Part shown: one piece after another, positions 17,131-28,730 of the stretch
Position numbering within the stretch: position 1 is the first letter of the stretch
How the letters are laid out: each line of letters starts with the position of its first letter
Assembly (NCBI GenBank): GCA_025936115.1
Contig: JAICTZ010000019.1
Coordinates: forward strand, 62,001 to 126,000
Length of the DNA: 64,000 nucleotides
Reading direction: 5' to 3'
From: Polyangiaceae bacterium
GTDB lineage: Bacteria > Myxococcota_A > Polyangia > Polyangiales > Polyangiaceae
Notes under the pieces: generated by a model
Told to the model about the DNA's origin: nothing
The model's input: the letters and a program-made list of their open reading frames with translations, nothing else
The model's database searches: none
Program-made: the position numbers and the translations under genes

Positions 17131-18048
17131 ATGGATCCCGCGCTCGTACCGGCCCTCTACGACGCGCTGATTGTCGCGCGGCTCGGTTCGGTAGGCGCCG
17201 CCGCCAAGCGACTCGGCAAGACGCCGTCGGCCGTGAGTCAGCAGATCCGCCACCTCACCGAAGCGCTCGGCGTGGCGCTTTTCGAACGGCGCGGGCGGGG
17301 ACTCGTGCTCACGCCCGCCGCGGAACAAGTGTTGCCCGCCGCGACGCGACTGTTCGACGAAGCCGAAGCCGTGTTCCGGCTTTTCGGCGAGCTCGAGGGC
17401 ACACCGACTGCAACATTGCGCATCGCGGCGAGCGACTATTTGGCGAAGCCGCTGCTCGTGCCGGTGCTGCGCGAGCTTTCTGCCGAAGGGCGCGCCGTGC
17501 ACTTCGAGATTTCGACGGCGCATTCGGAAGAGGCGCTCAATCGTCTCGAGCACGGTCAAGTCGACATGGCGATCGTGTCGTTCGCGGGCGAGCGACCGGG
17601 ACTCTCGGCGCGCGTCTTGTTCGAGCAGCCGTTCTACTGGGTCGCGCCGGCGCGCCGTGGCAAGAAGCGATCGCTCCGCGAGCGCCTCGCGAGCGGCGAG
17701 CCGCTGATTCGACTCGCACCGGGCAGCGTGGGCCGGAAGCTGCTCGAGCGCTGGCTCGAAGAGCACGGCGTGCGTCCGCGTTCGACCGTGGACGTGCCGA
17801 GCGTCTCGCTGCTCCTCGCGTACGCGAGCGGCGGCGTGGGGATCGGACTCGTGCCTGCGCTGCCGCTCGAAAAAGACGAGCTCGGCGGCGTCGTGCTCGA
17901 ACGCGCCGACGTGGAACCGCTGCCGGTGAAGCTCGTCGCACGCGCGGGAGCGAAGCCCCCGCCGGCCGCGGTCGATTTCATCGAGCGCCTCGAGCGCGAA
18001 GCCGTACGCCAGCGAGCGAGGCTCGAGAAGCTCGTGATTCGGTGGTAG
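17131..18048 (+). CDS. LysR-family transcriptional regulator
   Basis: 305 residues. The winged helix ([20 protein letters not shown], then [14 protein letters not shown] and [13 protein letters not shown]) covers residues 8-65; the effector domain follows, with [18 protein letters not shown] and the second lobe [12 protein letters not shown]. The ATG at 17131 is the family's normal start. It is followed 28 bases later by pntA on the same strand, so it may control or be co-transcribed with the transhydrogenase genes. It is divergent from the GAF-AraC gene and shares a palindrome-containing promoter region with it. Confidence 0.93.
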   Translation: MDPALVPALYDALIVARLGSVGAAAKRLGKTPSAVSQQIRHLTEALGVALFERRGRGLVLTPAAEQVLPAATRLFDEAEAVFRLFGELEGTPTATLRIAASDYLAKPLLVPVLRELSAEGRAVHFEISTAHSEEALNRLEHGQVDMAIVSFAGERPGLSARVLFEQPFYWVAPARRGKKRSLRERLASGEPLIRLAPGSVGRKLLERWLEEHGVRPRSTVDVPSVSLLLAYASGGVGIGLVPALPLEKDELGGVVLERADVEPLPVKLVARAGAKPPPAAVDFIERLEREAVRQRARLEKLVIRW

Positions 18049-18076
18049 GGTCGGCCCGCCTGTTTTCGAGGCCGCC

Positions 18077-19657
18077 ATGAAGATAGGAGTGCCGAAGGAA
18101 GTCCGGCCGGGCGAACGCCGAGTCGCAGCGACGCCCGAGAGCGTCAGCCGTCTCGTCAAGCTCGGGTTCGAGGTGTTGATCGAGAAGGACGCCGGCGCAG
18201 GCGCTGCGTTCCCGGACGAGGAGTACGAGCTCGCTGGAGCACGCACGGCGCCGTCCGCGCGCGAGCTCTGGGCGCAAGCGGACATCGTGCTCAAGGTGCA
18301 GCCGCCCGAGGTGCATCCCGAGCTCGGCCACGAGGCGGAGCTCTTGCGCGAGGGCGGCACGCTCGTGAGCTTCTTTTACCCGGCCAAGAACAAGGAGCTC
18401 ATCGAGCGACTGGCCCGCCGCAAGGCGACCGTGCTCGCGATGGATCAGGTGCCGCGTGTCACGCGCGCGCAGAAGATGGACGCCTTGAGCTCGATGGCGA
18501 ACATCGCAGGGTACCGCGCCGTCATCGAAGCGGCGAGCTTTTACGGCCGCTTCTTCACGGGCCAGATGACGGCCGCCGGCAAAGTGCCGCCCGCGAAGAT
18601 GCTCGTGATCGGCGCCGGCGTCGCGGGACTTGCCGCGATCGGCGCCGCGCGCGGTCTCGGCGCGATCGTGCGCGCGTTCGACACGCGCGCCGAGGTGCGC
18701 GAGCAGGTGCAGAGCATGGGCGCCGAGTTCCTCGAGGTGACGATCCAAGAGGAAGGCTCCGGTGTCGGCGGCTACGCCAAGGAGATGAGCCCCGAGTTCA
18801 TCGCCGCCGAGATGGCGCTCTTCTTGCGCCAGGCGCGCGACGTGGACATCATCATCACGACGGCGCTCGTGCCCGGCAAGCCGGCGCCGACCCTCATCAC
18901 CGAAGAGATGGTGCTCGCGATGCGCCCGGGTTCGGTGATCGTCGATCTGGGCGCCGAGCAGGGCGGCAACTGCGCGCTCACGCAGCCCGGCGGCGTAGTC
19001 GTCAAAAATGGCGTGACTATCGTCGGCTACGTCGATCTGCCGAGTCGGCTCGCGCCCACGGCGAGCCAGCTTTACAGCTCGAACCTCACGCACCTGCTCG
19101 CCGACATGGGCGGCGCCAAGAGCTTCCACGTCGACCTCGACGACAACGTCGTGCGCGGCGCGCTCGTCTTGAAAGACGGCGAGCTCATGTGGCCGCCACC
19201 CAAGCCGCCCGCGCCGCCGCCGAAAGTGCCCGAGCCGCGCGTCCCGGCCGCGACGCAGCCGCCGGCGCCCCTGCCCGCCAAGGGCGGACACGGCGCGCAC
19301 GGTGGTAGCTCGGCGGGTCCGGGCTCGCTGTGGCTCGTGCTCGGCGCGCTCACGGCGCTCTTGCTCGCGGGCTCCTTTGCGCCGCGCGAGTTCGTGGCTC
19401 ATCTCACGGTCTTCGTGCTCGCTTGCTTCATCGGCTGGCAGGTGATTTGGAACGTGACGCCGGCCCTGCATACGCCGCTCATGAGCGTCACGAACGCCAT
19501 CAGCGGCATCATCGTCGTGGGCGGCATGCTGCAGCTTTCCCACGGTATCGAGTCGCCCGTCACGCTGCTCGGGGCCCTGGCGGTGCTCGTCGCGACCATC
19601 AACATCGCGGGCGGATTTCTCGTGACACAGCGCATGCTGAGGATGTTCCGGCGATGA
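18077..19657 (+). CDS. pntA: NAD(P) transhydrogenase alpha subunit
   Basis: 526 residues, the fused E. coli type with NAD(H)-binding and membrane parts in one chain. The opening [20 protein letters not shown] is diagnostic. The Rossmann loop is [20 protein letters not shown] (about 176-195). The catalytic contact region follows, then a Pro/Ala-rich linker near residue 375-415 ([11 protein letters not shown]), and four hydrophobic segments from about 420 to the end. With PntB it moves hydride from NADH to NADP+ driven by proton import, supplying NADPH. Its stop overlaps the PntB start by four bases (ATGA), meaning translational coupling. Confidence 0.96.
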   Translation: MKIGVPKEVRPGERRVAATPESVSRLVKLGFEVLIEKDAGAGAAFPDEEYELAGARTAPSARELWAQADIVLKVQPPEVHPELGHEAELLREGGTLVSFFYPAKNKELIERLARRKATVLAMDQVPRVTRAQKMDALSSMANIAGYRAVIEAASFYGRFFTGQMTAAGKVPPAKMLVIGAGVAGLAAIGAARGLGAIVRAFDTRAEVREQVQSMGAEFLEVTIQEEGSGVGGYAKEMSPEFIAAEMALFLRQARDVDIIITTALVPGKPAPTLITEEMVLAMRPGSVIVDLGAEQGGNCALTQPGGVVVKNGVTIVGYVDLPSRLAPTASQLYSSNLTHLLADMGGAKSFHVDLDDNVVRGALVLKDGELMWPPPKPPAPPPKVPEPRVPAATQPPAPLPAKGGHGAHGGSSAGPGSLWLVLGALTALLLAGSFAPREFVAHLTVFVLACFIGWQVIWNVTPALHTPLMSVTNAISGIIVVGGMLQLSHGIESPVTLLGALAVLVATINIAGGFLVTQRMLRMFRR

Positions 19658-21072
19658 TGTCCGACAGTCTCGTCACCGTCGCGTACCTCGTCGCGGCCGT
19701 GCTCTTCATCCTGAGCCTCGGCGGGCTCAGCACGCAGCAGAGCGCGCCGCGCGGCAACGCTTACGGCATCGCCGGCATGCTGATCGCCGTCGCCGTCGCC
19801 GCGGTCGCACAGGTGCGCGACTTCGGGCTCCTCGCGGGCGCCGTGGCGGGCGGCGCGCTCGTCGGGGCGGTGCTCGCACTGCGCGTCGAGATGACGTCGA
19901 TGCCCGAGCTCGTGGCCGTGCTCCATAGCTTCGTCGGGCTCGCCGCCGTGCTCGTGGGCGTGGCGAGCTACCTCGCGCCTGGCCACGTGGGCGCGACGGA
20001 AGGCTCGATTCACCAGATCGAGGTGTACGTCGGCGTCTTCGTCGGCGCAGTCACCTTCACGGGCTCGATCATCGCGTTCGGCAAGCTGAAAGGGGTGATC
20101 GGCAGTAAGCCGCTGCTTCTTCCGGGGCGCCACCTGATCAACGCCGGCATGCTCGTCGCGTGCATTGCGCTCGCGGTGCCGTTCCTGGGCGCAGAGCCGG
20201 GCGAGGATCTCCGCTCGCTCCTGATCCAGGCCGGCATCGCGGGGGTGCTCGGCATTCACCTCGTCATGGCGATCGGCGGCGCCGACATGCCCGTCGTCGT
20301 CTCCATGCTGAACAGCTACTCGGGCTGGGCGGCCTCGGCAGCCGGCTTCATGCTCGGCAACGATCTCTTGATCGTGACGGGGGCGCTCGTCGGTTCGAGC
20401 GGCGCGATCCTCAGCATCATCATGTGCCGCGCCATGAACCGCTCCTTCTTGAGCGTGATCTTGGGTGGTTTCGGCGCAGATGAAGGCAAGGCGCCGCCCA
20501 AAGCGGCCGGCTCGGCGCCGGCCGGGGAAGCCACGTCGATCACGGCGGCCGAAACGGCCGAGCTCCTGCGCGAAGCAAAGAGCGTCATCGTAGTGCCGGG
20601 GTACGGCATGGCCGTCGCGCACGCGCAATACCCGGTTTACGAGATTGCGACGCTCCTGCGCGCGCGCGGCACGGAGGTGCGCTTTGCGATTCACCCTGTC
20701 GCGGGGCGCCTCCCCGGCCACATGAACGTGCTGCTCGCCGAAGCGAAGGTGCCGTACGACATCGTGCTCGAGATGGAAGCGATCAACGACGATTTTCCGC
20801 GCACCGACGTCGTGCTCGTCATCGGCGCCAACGACATCGTCAACCCGGGCGCACTCGACGACACGACGAGCCCCATCTACGGCATGCCCGTGCTCGAGGT
20901 GTGGAAGAGCAAGCACGTGGTCGTCATGAAGCGCAGCATGGCGAGCGGCTACGCCGGCGTGGAAAACCCGCTCTTTTTCCGCCCGACCACCAGCATGCTG
21001 TTCGGCGACGCCAAGAAGAACGTCGACGCCATTCTCACGAGCCTGCGCGCGACCGCGGCCGCCGCCGAATAG
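19654..21072 (+). CDS. pntB: NAD(P) transhydrogenase beta subunit
   Basis: 472 residues when started at the ATG that overlaps the pntA stop; the open frame extends further upstream, but that part is only a shadow of pntA. About nine membrane segments occupy the first 280 residues ([16 protein letters not shown] onward, [20 protein letters not shown]). The C-terminal NADP(H) domain has [20 protein letters not shown] and [14 protein letters not shown]. It forms the proton channel and the NADP site of the enzyme. An imperfect stop-proximal hairpin (ACGAGC 21080-21085, GCTCGT 21093-21098) lies between it and the next gene. Confidence 0.96.
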   Translation: MMSDSLVTVAYLVAAVLFILSLGGLSTQQSAPRGNAYGIAGMLIAVAVAAVAQVRDFGLLAGAVAGGALVGAVLALRVEMTSMPELVAVLHSFVGLAAVLVGVASYLAPGHVGATEGSIHQIEVYVGVFVGAVTFTGSIIAFGKLKGVIGSKPLLLPGRHLINAGMLVACIALAVPFLGAEPGEDLRSLLIQAGIAGVLGIHLVMAIGGADMPVVVSMLNSYSGWAASAAGFMLGNDLLIVTGALVGSSGAILSIIMCRAMNRSFLSVILGGFGADEGKAPPKAAGSAPAGEATSITAAETAELLREAKSVIVVPGYGMAVAHAQYPVYEIATLLRARGTEVRFAIHPVAGRLPGHMNVLLAEAKVPYDIVLEMEAINDDFPRTDVVLVIGANDIVNPGALDDTTSPIYGMPVLEVWKSKHVVVMKRSMASGYAGVENPLFFRPTTSMLFGDAKKNVDAILTSLRATAAAAE

Positions 21073-21118
21073 CGCCCGGACGAGCTCCCAGCGCTCGTTG
21101 GGGTATGCTCCGCCGCGC

Positions 21119-23122
21119 ATGGTGGCGTGGAAAAGGCGCGGCGCTCTGCCGCTGATTGTCACGGCGGTCGTCGCGGCGTGCGGGCTCAGTTTCCATTTCA
21201 CGCGGGTCTTGCGCGGGAACGTGTCGGACGACGCCGTCACGTCCATGCAGTACGTGAAGAATCTCGTACTCGGCAACGGGCTCGTCTTCAACGTGGGCGA
21301 GCGCGTCGACGGCTACACGAATTTCTTGTGGGTGCTGTTCATGACGCCCGTCTACGGACTGTCGCAGCTCTTCGGCTTCGACTTCGTGGCGGCCATCGTC
21401 GCGCTCACGATCGGCTTCGAGGCACTCGTGCTCGTGCTCTTGTTCGACGTCGCCGGAGCGCTGTTCGAAGCGCCGCTCGCGCTGTTCCTGCCGCTATTTC
21501 TGTGCGTCGTCGACAACGCCTTCACGACCTGGGCCGTGCTCGGGCTCGAGGTGCATTTCCTCGCGTTCTGGTTGCTCCTCGCGCTCGCGCTCTCGCGTTC
21601 ACGCTTGCCGGCGCGCGCTCTCTACACGGGACTCGCGCTCGCCGCCGCCGTCCTCACACGTCCCGACGCAGCGCTCTTCGGCGCGGCGGTCGTCGGCAGC
21701 GAGCTCGTGGAGGCGGCGCTCGCGTACCGGCGCGGCGACCGTGGCGGCGCGAAGGCGCTCGGCCGCGACGTGCTCGTCATGAGCGCGGCGTGGCTCGTGC
21801 CGTATGCGCTCTACTTCGCCTGGCACTACGCCTATTACGGCGAGCCGTTCCCGAACACCTATTACACCAAGCTCGGCGGCCACATCGACGCGTGGAGTCG
21901 CGGGCTCGAATACTTGCGTGAGTTCCTCGACGTGCGCGGCTGGGTGCCGCTGCTCGGCGTGTTCGCGCTCTTCGGCGTGCGAGACAAGACGCTCCGCGCC
22001 GTCGCGGCGTACCTCGCGGTCCACACGCTGTACGTCGTGTACGTCGGCGGCGATTTCATGCCGGGACATCGTTTCTTCGTGCCGGAGTTGCCGCTCTATT
22101 ACCTGCTCGTCGGCGCGTCGTTCGACCTAGCGTGGCGCTTCGTACAGCGGACCGACGTGCGTGCACGGCTCGGCACGCTAGGCGTGAGCCCGCCCTTCGT
22201 CGCGGGCTTCGCGCTCGCAGGGACGCTCGCCGCGCTCGCATTGCTCTTCGACCACCAGCTTCATGCCGGACCGATCGACGCCGTACGCGCCACCTGGGGC
22301 GAAGACCACGGTCGCCAGCGGCGGCTGATGACGTGGCTGCGCGAGCGCAAACCGAAGAACGCCACGTTCGCGACGGGGCTCATCGGCCATGTTGGTTTTT
22401 TTGGCGACGTCTACGTCATCGACACCTGCGGCATCATCGACAAGGCGGTCGCCCACCAAGAAGTGAAGGGGTTCGGACACGGCTTGCCCGGTCACGAAAA
22501 ACGCGCCTCGCCCGAACAGGTCCTCGCACGCCATCCCACCTACGTCGGCGTGCGCGTGCTCCCCGGCAATCTCTGGCAGCGCGGCTATTTTTTCGATATC
22601 GACGTGCCGCCCGGCACCGTCGACGGCCTCTGGACCCGCGACGAGCTCCCCACGCGCGGCCATTTCCTCGAGCGCACGCGCATCGATTTCGATGCTGGCC
22701 AACCGCCGGGTTGGACGGCGACCGGCACGGCGTTCGAACACTGGCCCTCGCGTGGTAACCACCCTGGACAAGGTGAGCTCGCCGGCGCCGAGGGTGGCTT
22801 GGTGAACAGCTTCTCGCCACGGCTCGGGAACGCGGCCACCGGAACACTGCGTTCGGCGCCGTTCGCGCTCGTCGGCGACCTCCTCGTCTTCCGCATGTCG
22901 GGCGGCAAGGACCCCGAGAAGTTGCGGGCGAGCCTCTGGATCAACGGTGAGCGCGTCTTCAACGCGACCGCCAACGACAACGACATCATGGGCCGCCGCA
23001 GCTGGAACATCCGGGCGTACCGGGGCAAAACGGCAACCTTCGAACTCGTCGACGCGTCGAGCGAGTCGTGGGGCTACGTCGCCGTCGACGACATCGTGCA
23101 GTGGGTCGAAGGCGCGCCGTAG
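21119..23122 (+). CDS. GT-C membrane glycosyltransferase resembling AftB arabinofuranosyltransferase
   Basis: 667 residues from ATG 21119 (an ATG at 21098 is also possible). The first half is a multi-pass membrane domain. The first outward loop carries the GT-C acid pair D37-D38 in [18 protein letters not shown], followed by [42 protein letters not shown] and [20 protein letters not shown]. This is the pattern of mycobacterial AftB and related lipid-linked sugar transferases. The last 250 residues are soluble and periplasmic, ending in a beta-sandwich-like part ([16 protein letters not shown]). The likely donor is a polyprenyl-phosphate sugar and the acceptor unknown. Nothing nearby makes arabinan, so the product cannot be named. 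Confidence 0.82.
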   Translation: MVAWKRRGALPLIVTAVVAACGLSFHFTRVLRGNVSDDAVTSMQYVKNLVLGNGLVFNVGERVDGYTNFLWVLFMTPVYGLSQLFGFDFVAAIVALTIGFEALVLVLLFDVAGALFEAPLALFLPLFLCVVDNAFTTWAVLGLEVHFLAFWLLLALALSRSRLPARALYTGLALAAAVLTRPDAALFGAAVVGSELVEAALAYRRGDRGGAKALGRDVLVMSAAWLVPYALYFAWHYAYYGEPFPNTYYTKLGGHIDAWSRGLEYLREFLDVRGWVPLLGVFALFGVRDKTLRAVAAYLAVHTLYVVYVGGDFMPGHRFFVPELPLYYLLVGASFDLAWRFVQRTDVRARLGTLGVSPPFVAGFALAGTLAALALLFDHQLHAGPIDAVRATWGEDHGRQRRLMTWLRERKPKNATFATGLIGHVGFFGDVYVIDTCGIIDKAVAHQEVKGFGHGLPGHEKRASPEQVLARHPTYVGVRVLPGNLWQRGYFFDIDVPPGTVDGLWTRDELPTRGHFLERTRIDFDAGQPPGWTATGTAFEHWPSRGNHPGQGELAGAEGGLVNSFSPRLGNAATGTLRSAPFALVGDLLVFRMSGGKDPEKLRASLWINGERVFNATANDNDIMGRRSWNIRAYRGKTATFELVDASSESWGYVAVDDIVQWVEGAP

Positions 23123-23237
23123 AGCCGCCGCGTCCCCGGGGTTTCGGCCTGGCTGTCGCGCTGCTCGCGACGCTCGCGGAGGCGTTCGGCGCGCGAAGGG
23201 CTCTTGCTGCGCGAGATTGGTGGTAATTCTACTCGGC

Positions 23238-24914
<1,677 letters not shown>

Positions 24915-25023
24915 CTTCGGCCGCTTGGCGAGCCTATCGGGCAAGGTCTCTCGTCATTCGCAAGCCATGGCGGCCCCGTCGCCGGCCTCGCCGGTAAGTC
25001 GCATGGATTATCCTCGCTCGAAT

Positions 25024-25086
25024 CGATCGTGATCTGTTCTTCCAAGAACCCCAGGTCGTCGCGGGCCGAGGGCTACGCCCCCGGCC
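25024..25086. repeat. dispersed two-hairpin element, copy B
   Basis: GATCGTGATCT is followed by hairpin 1 GTTCTT-CC-AAGAAC (25036-25049), the spacer AGGTCGTCG, and hairpin 2 GGCCGAGGGC-TAC-GCCCCCGGCC (25064-25086, 9 of 10 pairs). Differences from copy A (8050-8110) preserve pairing. It ends ten bases before the start codon at 25097 and points in the same direction as that gene. Confidence 0.7.
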
Positions 25087-25096
25087 GTCCAGTCCC

Positions 25097-25699
25097 ATGA
25101 GCTTTCCGTACGTGCTCGTCGTCATGGCCCTCCAAGTCGAGTCCCAGGGCCTCTTTCGCGAGCGCGGCGTCGACGTGCTCTACACGGGCGTCGGCAAGGT
25201 GAACGCCGCGTACCGGCTCACACGGCGCTTGGCGGAGGAGCAGGCGCGCGGGGTCGCGCCGTTCGTCGTGAATCTCGGGACGGCGGGCAGCCGCAAGCAC
25301 GCTATGGGAAGCCTCGTCGCTTGCCGGCGCTTCGTGCAGCGCGACATGGACGTGAGCGGGCTCGGCTTTCCGCACGGGCATACGCCGTTCGAGGACGCCG
25401 TACCCGCCGCACTCGAGTTCCCGGCCGTGTTCGACGGTCTCGAGCATGCGACGTGCGGCTCGGGCGATCGCTTCGAGGCGCACACCGATGACCTCGATTT
25501 CGACGTCGTCGACATGGAAGCGTACGCGCTCGCGAAAGTCTGCCACTTCGAGCAGCTGCCCTTCGCGTGCGCCAAGTTCGTGACCGACGGCGCCGACGGC
25601 AGCGCTGGCAGCGACTGGCACGGCAACCTGCCCGTCGCCGCGCAGGCGTTCGTCAAATTGTACGACGAGCTCGTCGCACGCCGAGCCACGCGCCCATGA
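25097..25699 (+). CDS. phosphorylase-superfamily nucleosidase (MTA/SAH nucleosidase-like)
   Basis: 200 residues, slightly shorter than E. coli Mtn. The start matches the family: YVLVVMALQVESQGLF with the early glutamate, then YTGVGKVNAAYRL (phosphate/ribose loop), VVNLGTAGSRK, and VDMEAYALAKVC with the ribose-binding Glu. TDGAD near the end would carry the purine-contacting aspartate. It should hydrolyse 5'-methylthioadenosine and S-adenosylhomocysteine, or a related nucleoside, in methyl-cycle salvage. No ribosome binding site is visible; instead hairpin 2 of a dispersed element ends ten bases before the ATG. The 3' end overlaps the convergent gene by 47 bases. Confidence 0.88.
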   Translation: MSFPYVLVVMALQVESQGLFRERGVDVLYTGVGKVNAAYRLTRRLAEEQARGVAPFVVNLGTAGSRKHAMGSLVACRRFVQRDMDVSGLGFPHGHTPFEDAVPAALEFPAVFDGLEHATCGSGDRFEAHTDDLDFDVVDMEAYALAKVCHFEQLPFACAKFVTDGADGSAGSDWHGNLPVAAQAFVKLYDELVARRATRP

Positions 25700-26900
25700 G
25701 CAGCGGCACGCAAAGCGCGGCGACACGCTGACTCGCTTGCCCGCTCGCGAGCGCCACGACGGTACCCGCTACGGCGAGCAGCGCCGAGGACGCCGCGATG
25801 AACGACACGCGCTCCCACGGCACGCTCTTGCCGAACGCGACACGCAACCCCGCGGGCACGAGCAGGAGTGCCCACGCCGGGCAGACGAGGGCGTTGAAGT
25901 TCCGGTGCGACGCTGGATGCACGTGCGTGCCGAGCAGCAGCAACACGAATATGCCGGCGGCTCCGACGGACGCCCCCACGAGAGCGCACGCGAGACCGAA
26001 CGCTACGCGCAGCCCCGGCCGTGAACCCGCGGCCGCCAGCAGCGCACCGAGCGTCGCCCCCGCGAACGCGTCGTACGGCTCGCGCACGGGCGGCCGTTCG
26101 GGGACGGGCGCGCGCTTGGCCGAAAAGAGCGTCGTTTCGAGCCCGACGAGCGGGTGCGTACCGGACGCGTCCGTGACGGTCGCTCGGCGCAGGTAGCCAG
26201 CGAGCCGATCGGGCAGGAACGCGTCGTCCCACGCGTCGAGGCGGCGATCTGCGGGCTTGCCGAGGCCGAGATCGAAGAGGAACGAGAGGGCCAGGTCGTC
26301 GGCCGTGAAGCGCAAAGCGTGGTCGCGGTAGCTGTACGGGCTCGGAGCGCCGAGCTCGCGTCGGAGCGCGCCGTGGAGCTCGCGATCGAGCAGGTCGCGC
26401 ACGCGGGTCGTGCAGTTGTCGAGCGCGAAATCGTAGTGGTACGTCGTGTTTTGTGGCCGCGAATTTTTGGAGAGCGCCAGCGCGAGGCTCTCGGCCGTCA
26501 CGGCGTCGAGCGCGAGCACCTGCTGGCTCACCGCGCGGTTTTGCGCGCGGTAGATGCGGAGCGTGTGCTCGAAATAATCGACGCTCAGGTAGTAGAGCAG
26601 CGTGCCGCCGAGGACATGGTGCGGAGCGATCGCTTGTTCGGTGTACGTGCCGAAGTTGTAGACGAGCGCAGGGAGCCCCGCGCGTTCCACCAAGAACGCG
26701 TCGTGACCGAAGCGGGAGACGAAGGTGTCGCCCGGCCCCATCGTGAGCACGGAGATGCGGTAACCGTCGCCTGCCGCCGGCGCTTCAACCGCGCTCGCAG
26801 GAGGCGCGCTCGAAAACGCGCGCGCAAAGACGAGAACGGCTGCGGCGCGAACGACGCTTCGGCGCGTCCCGCGCTTCGATGCTAGATGCGCCGCTCGCAT
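25653..26900 (-). CDS. exported Lnb N-terminal (DUF4105) domain membrane protein
   Basis: 415 residues from ATG 26900; a much longer open frame upstream only shadows the opposite-strand gene. A signal peptide ends near residue 38 (SAPPASA). Residues about 48-230 are the Lnb_N/DUF4105 domain, with VSRFGHDAFLVE (H66) and FALDNCTTRVRDLLD (C163), the probable cysteine-histidine pair of this papain-like fold. From about residue 295 to the end there are four or five hydrophobic helices. Family members are envelope proteins of unknown substrate, some linked to lipoprotein or glycan processing. It is divergent from the fibro-slime lipoprotein by 54 bases and overlaps the nucleosidase gene tail to tail. 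Confidence 0.82.
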   Translation of the reverse strand: MRAAHLASKRGTRRSVVRAAAVLVFARAFSSAPPASAVEAPAAGDGYRISVLTMGPGDTFVSRFGHDAFLVERAGLPALVYNFGTYTEQAIAPHHVLGGTLLYYLSVDYFEHTLRIYRAQNRAVSQQVLALDAVTAESLALALSKNSRPQNTTYHYDFALDNCTTRVRDLLDRELHGALRRELGAPSPYSYRDHALRFTADDLALSFLFDLGLGKPADRRLDAWDDAFLPDRLAGYLRRATVTDASGTHPLVGLETTLFSAKRAPVPERPPVREPYDAFAGATLGALLAAAGSRPGLRVAFGLACALVGASVGAAGIFVLLLLGTHVHPASHRNFNALVCPAWALLLVPAGLRVAFGKSVPWERVSFIAASSALLAVAGTVVALASGQASQRVAALCVPLLMGAWLGVRRARRTI

Positions 26901-26954
26901 GACGCATCGCTGTGACGGAAGCCTGGGCCCGGGCGCGTCCGTGCGGGTGAGTTC

Positions 26955-28106
26955 ATGTTGAGGGCACTCACGCTCGGCTGGCTGGTCGTGCTCTTGCTCG
27001 CGAGCTGCGGACGAACGGGCCTGCTCACGGCCGATCCTTGCGGCGACGAAGGCGCGACCATGGCCTGCGCGAACGACTGCGGCGACGGCGTGGTCACCTG
27101 CCGCAGCGGCTTTTGGAGCGCCTGCGAGGTACCCGAAACGGCGCGGGATTGCGAGAATCCCTGCGGTAGCGGCAGCCAGACTTGTCGTGACGGCGCGTGG
27201 AGCAGCTGCGAAGTCGCGCCGGTGGAGCGGAGCTGCAGCGGGCTCTGCGGGCAGGGCGTGGAAACCTGCACGCAAGGCGCCTGGGGCCGTTGCGAGGTGC
27301 CGCCCGTCGACTTGCCGTGCAAGAGCACGTGCGGCGCCGGCGTGCAGCACTGCGAAAACGAACGGCTCGGCTACTGCGCCACTCCCGTGCGCACGCGCGC
27401 TTGCGCCAGCGCGTGCGGCGCCGGCCAGGAAGCGTGTGTCGATGGCGCCTGGCAGCCATGCGACGCCCCCCAGCCGCGCCCGCCGCTGCTGCACGCCGTG
27501 ATTCGCGATTTTCAGCCGGCGACGAATCCCGACTTCGAGTTCGATCTGCACGGCCAAGACGGCAACGATGCGTACATCGTCGAGAACGTGCTCGGGCACG
27601 ACGATACGCCGATCTACACGAACGACCCACGTATTCATACGACGAGCGAGACCACGTTTTACGAGTGGTACCACGATACTCCGGACAGCATTCGTATCGA
27701 GTACGACATTCAACTCCAGAATTCCCCGAACCGCCCCGGCTTCTTCCTTTACGACAACCCCGCCTTCTTTCCGATCGACGATCGCGGCTTCAGCAACGAC
27801 GGTTACGCCCACAATTTCCACTTCACGCTCGCGGCGATGCTCACGTTTCACTACGTGGGCGGCGAGGTCTTCGACTTCAGCGGCGACGACGACATCTGGG
27901 TGTTCGTCAATCGCCGCCTCGCGATCAATCTGGGCGGCCTGCACCAGCGCGAGAGCGCGAGCGTGTCGCTCGACGCTCACGCCGCCGAGTTCGAGCTCTC
28001 GCCGGGGAACACCTACGCCATTCACATTTTTTTCGCCGAGCGTCACAGCGTGGACTCGGAGTTCCGCGTCGAGACTTCCGTCGCCGATCAGGGCTCGTGC
28101 CCGTGA
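26955..28106 (+). CDS. fibro-slime domain lipoprotein with five cysteine-rich repeats
   Basis: 383 residues. The signal ends in the lipobox LLASC (Cys18). Residues about 38-176 are five 28-residue repeats, each with the same cysteine spacing (C-x3-C-x6-C-x7-C; for example CANDCGDGVVTCRSGFWSAC), suggesting stacked disulfide-linked knots. The C-terminal 200 residues are a fibro-slime domain: LHAVIRDFQPATNPDFE at the start and FHYVGGEVFDFSGDDDIWVF with the NLGGLHQRE motif further on. Fibro-slime domains occur in cellulose-binding and surface proteins of Fibrobacter and in myxobacterial exported proteins. A role in adhesion to polymers or other cells is inferred. Confidence 0.87.
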   Translation: MLRALTLGWLVVLLLASCGRTGLLTADPCGDEGATMACANDCGDGVVTCRSGFWSACEVPETARDCENPCGSGSQTCRDGAWSSCEVAPVERSCSGLCGQGVETCTQGAWGRCEVPPVDLPCKSTCGAGVQHCENERLGYCATPVRTRACASACGAGQEACVDGAWQPCDAPQPRPPLLHAVIRDFQPATNPDFEFDLHGQDGNDAYIVENVLGHDDTPIYTNDPRIHTTSETTFYEWYHDTPDSIRIEYDIQLQNSPNRPGFFLYDNPAFFPIDDRGFSNDGYAHNFHFTLAAMLTFHYVGGEVFDFSGDDDIWVFVNRRLAINLGGLHQRESASVSLDAHAAEFELSPGNTYAIHIFFAERHSVDSEFRVETSVADQGSCP

Positions 28107-28292
28107 CGCGGCGCGCTCCAAGCGGCGACGAGCGCAAGCAAGTTCAACCCGAGCGTTCCTCGACGAAAGACGCTTGCAGGTCGAGCCGTCACGACACGCT
28201 CGACGCACCCTGATTCACGCTGCGCCGAGTCGCGCTCTCGCGCGGGCGGGAATGTTCCGAAGCCTTCGCGGGTTTTGCGCGTGAGGTCGCCC

Positions 28293-28730
28293 ATGAGTCA
28301 AGACGCGCTCGCTCCCTCGATACCCGACGCGCGGCGGCCGCCGCGCGTGCTCGTCGCCGACGACTCGGCCGAGCAGCGTTGGACGCTGCGTCTCGCTCTG
28401 TCGATGATGGGCTTCGAGGTGACCGAAGCCGCCGACGGTCGCGAGCTCTTTTGGGCCATCGAGAACCTGGAACGCGAACCTTCGAGCGAGCCGGAGCTCG
28501 TGATCGCCGACGTTTACATGCCGGTCTACAACGGCCTCGACGTGCTCAGCGCCTGGAGCGAAGGGGGACAGCGCCACCCCTTGATCGTGATTACCGCCTT
28601 TCCCGACGAAGTGTTGCGACGCAGGGTCGCCGAGCTCGGAGCGTTGCTACTCGCCAAACCCTTCAGGCTCGCGGCGCTCTCCCGCACGGTGCGGCAGGCG
28701 CTGAGGCGAGCACGCGCGAGCTCGTCTTGA
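28293..28730 (+). CDS. single-domain response regulator
   Basis: 145 residues from ATG 28293. A complete receiver domain and nothing else: acidic pair in VLVADDS (23-24), phospho-acceptor D73 in LVIADVYMP, switch residue T101 in VIVITAF, and K122 in LLLAKPF. Such stand-alone receivers act on other proteins or pass phosphate within a relay. Its TGA stop overlaps the TTG start of the histidine kinase gene by three bases, so the two form a cognate pair and are probably made in fixed ratio. Confidence 0.92.
   Translation: MSQDALAPSIPDARRPPRVLVADDSAEQRWTLRLALSMMGFEVTEAADGRELFWAIENLEREPSSEPELVIADVYMPVYNGLDVLSAWSEGGQRHPLIVITAFPDEVLRRRVAELGALLLAKPFRLAALSRTVRQALRRARASSS

Noticed and set aside
25653-28208. 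An 851-codon Lnb protein starting at 28208
   Set aside because: The upstream part is antisense to the fibro-slime gene; a signal peptide begins at ATG 26900.
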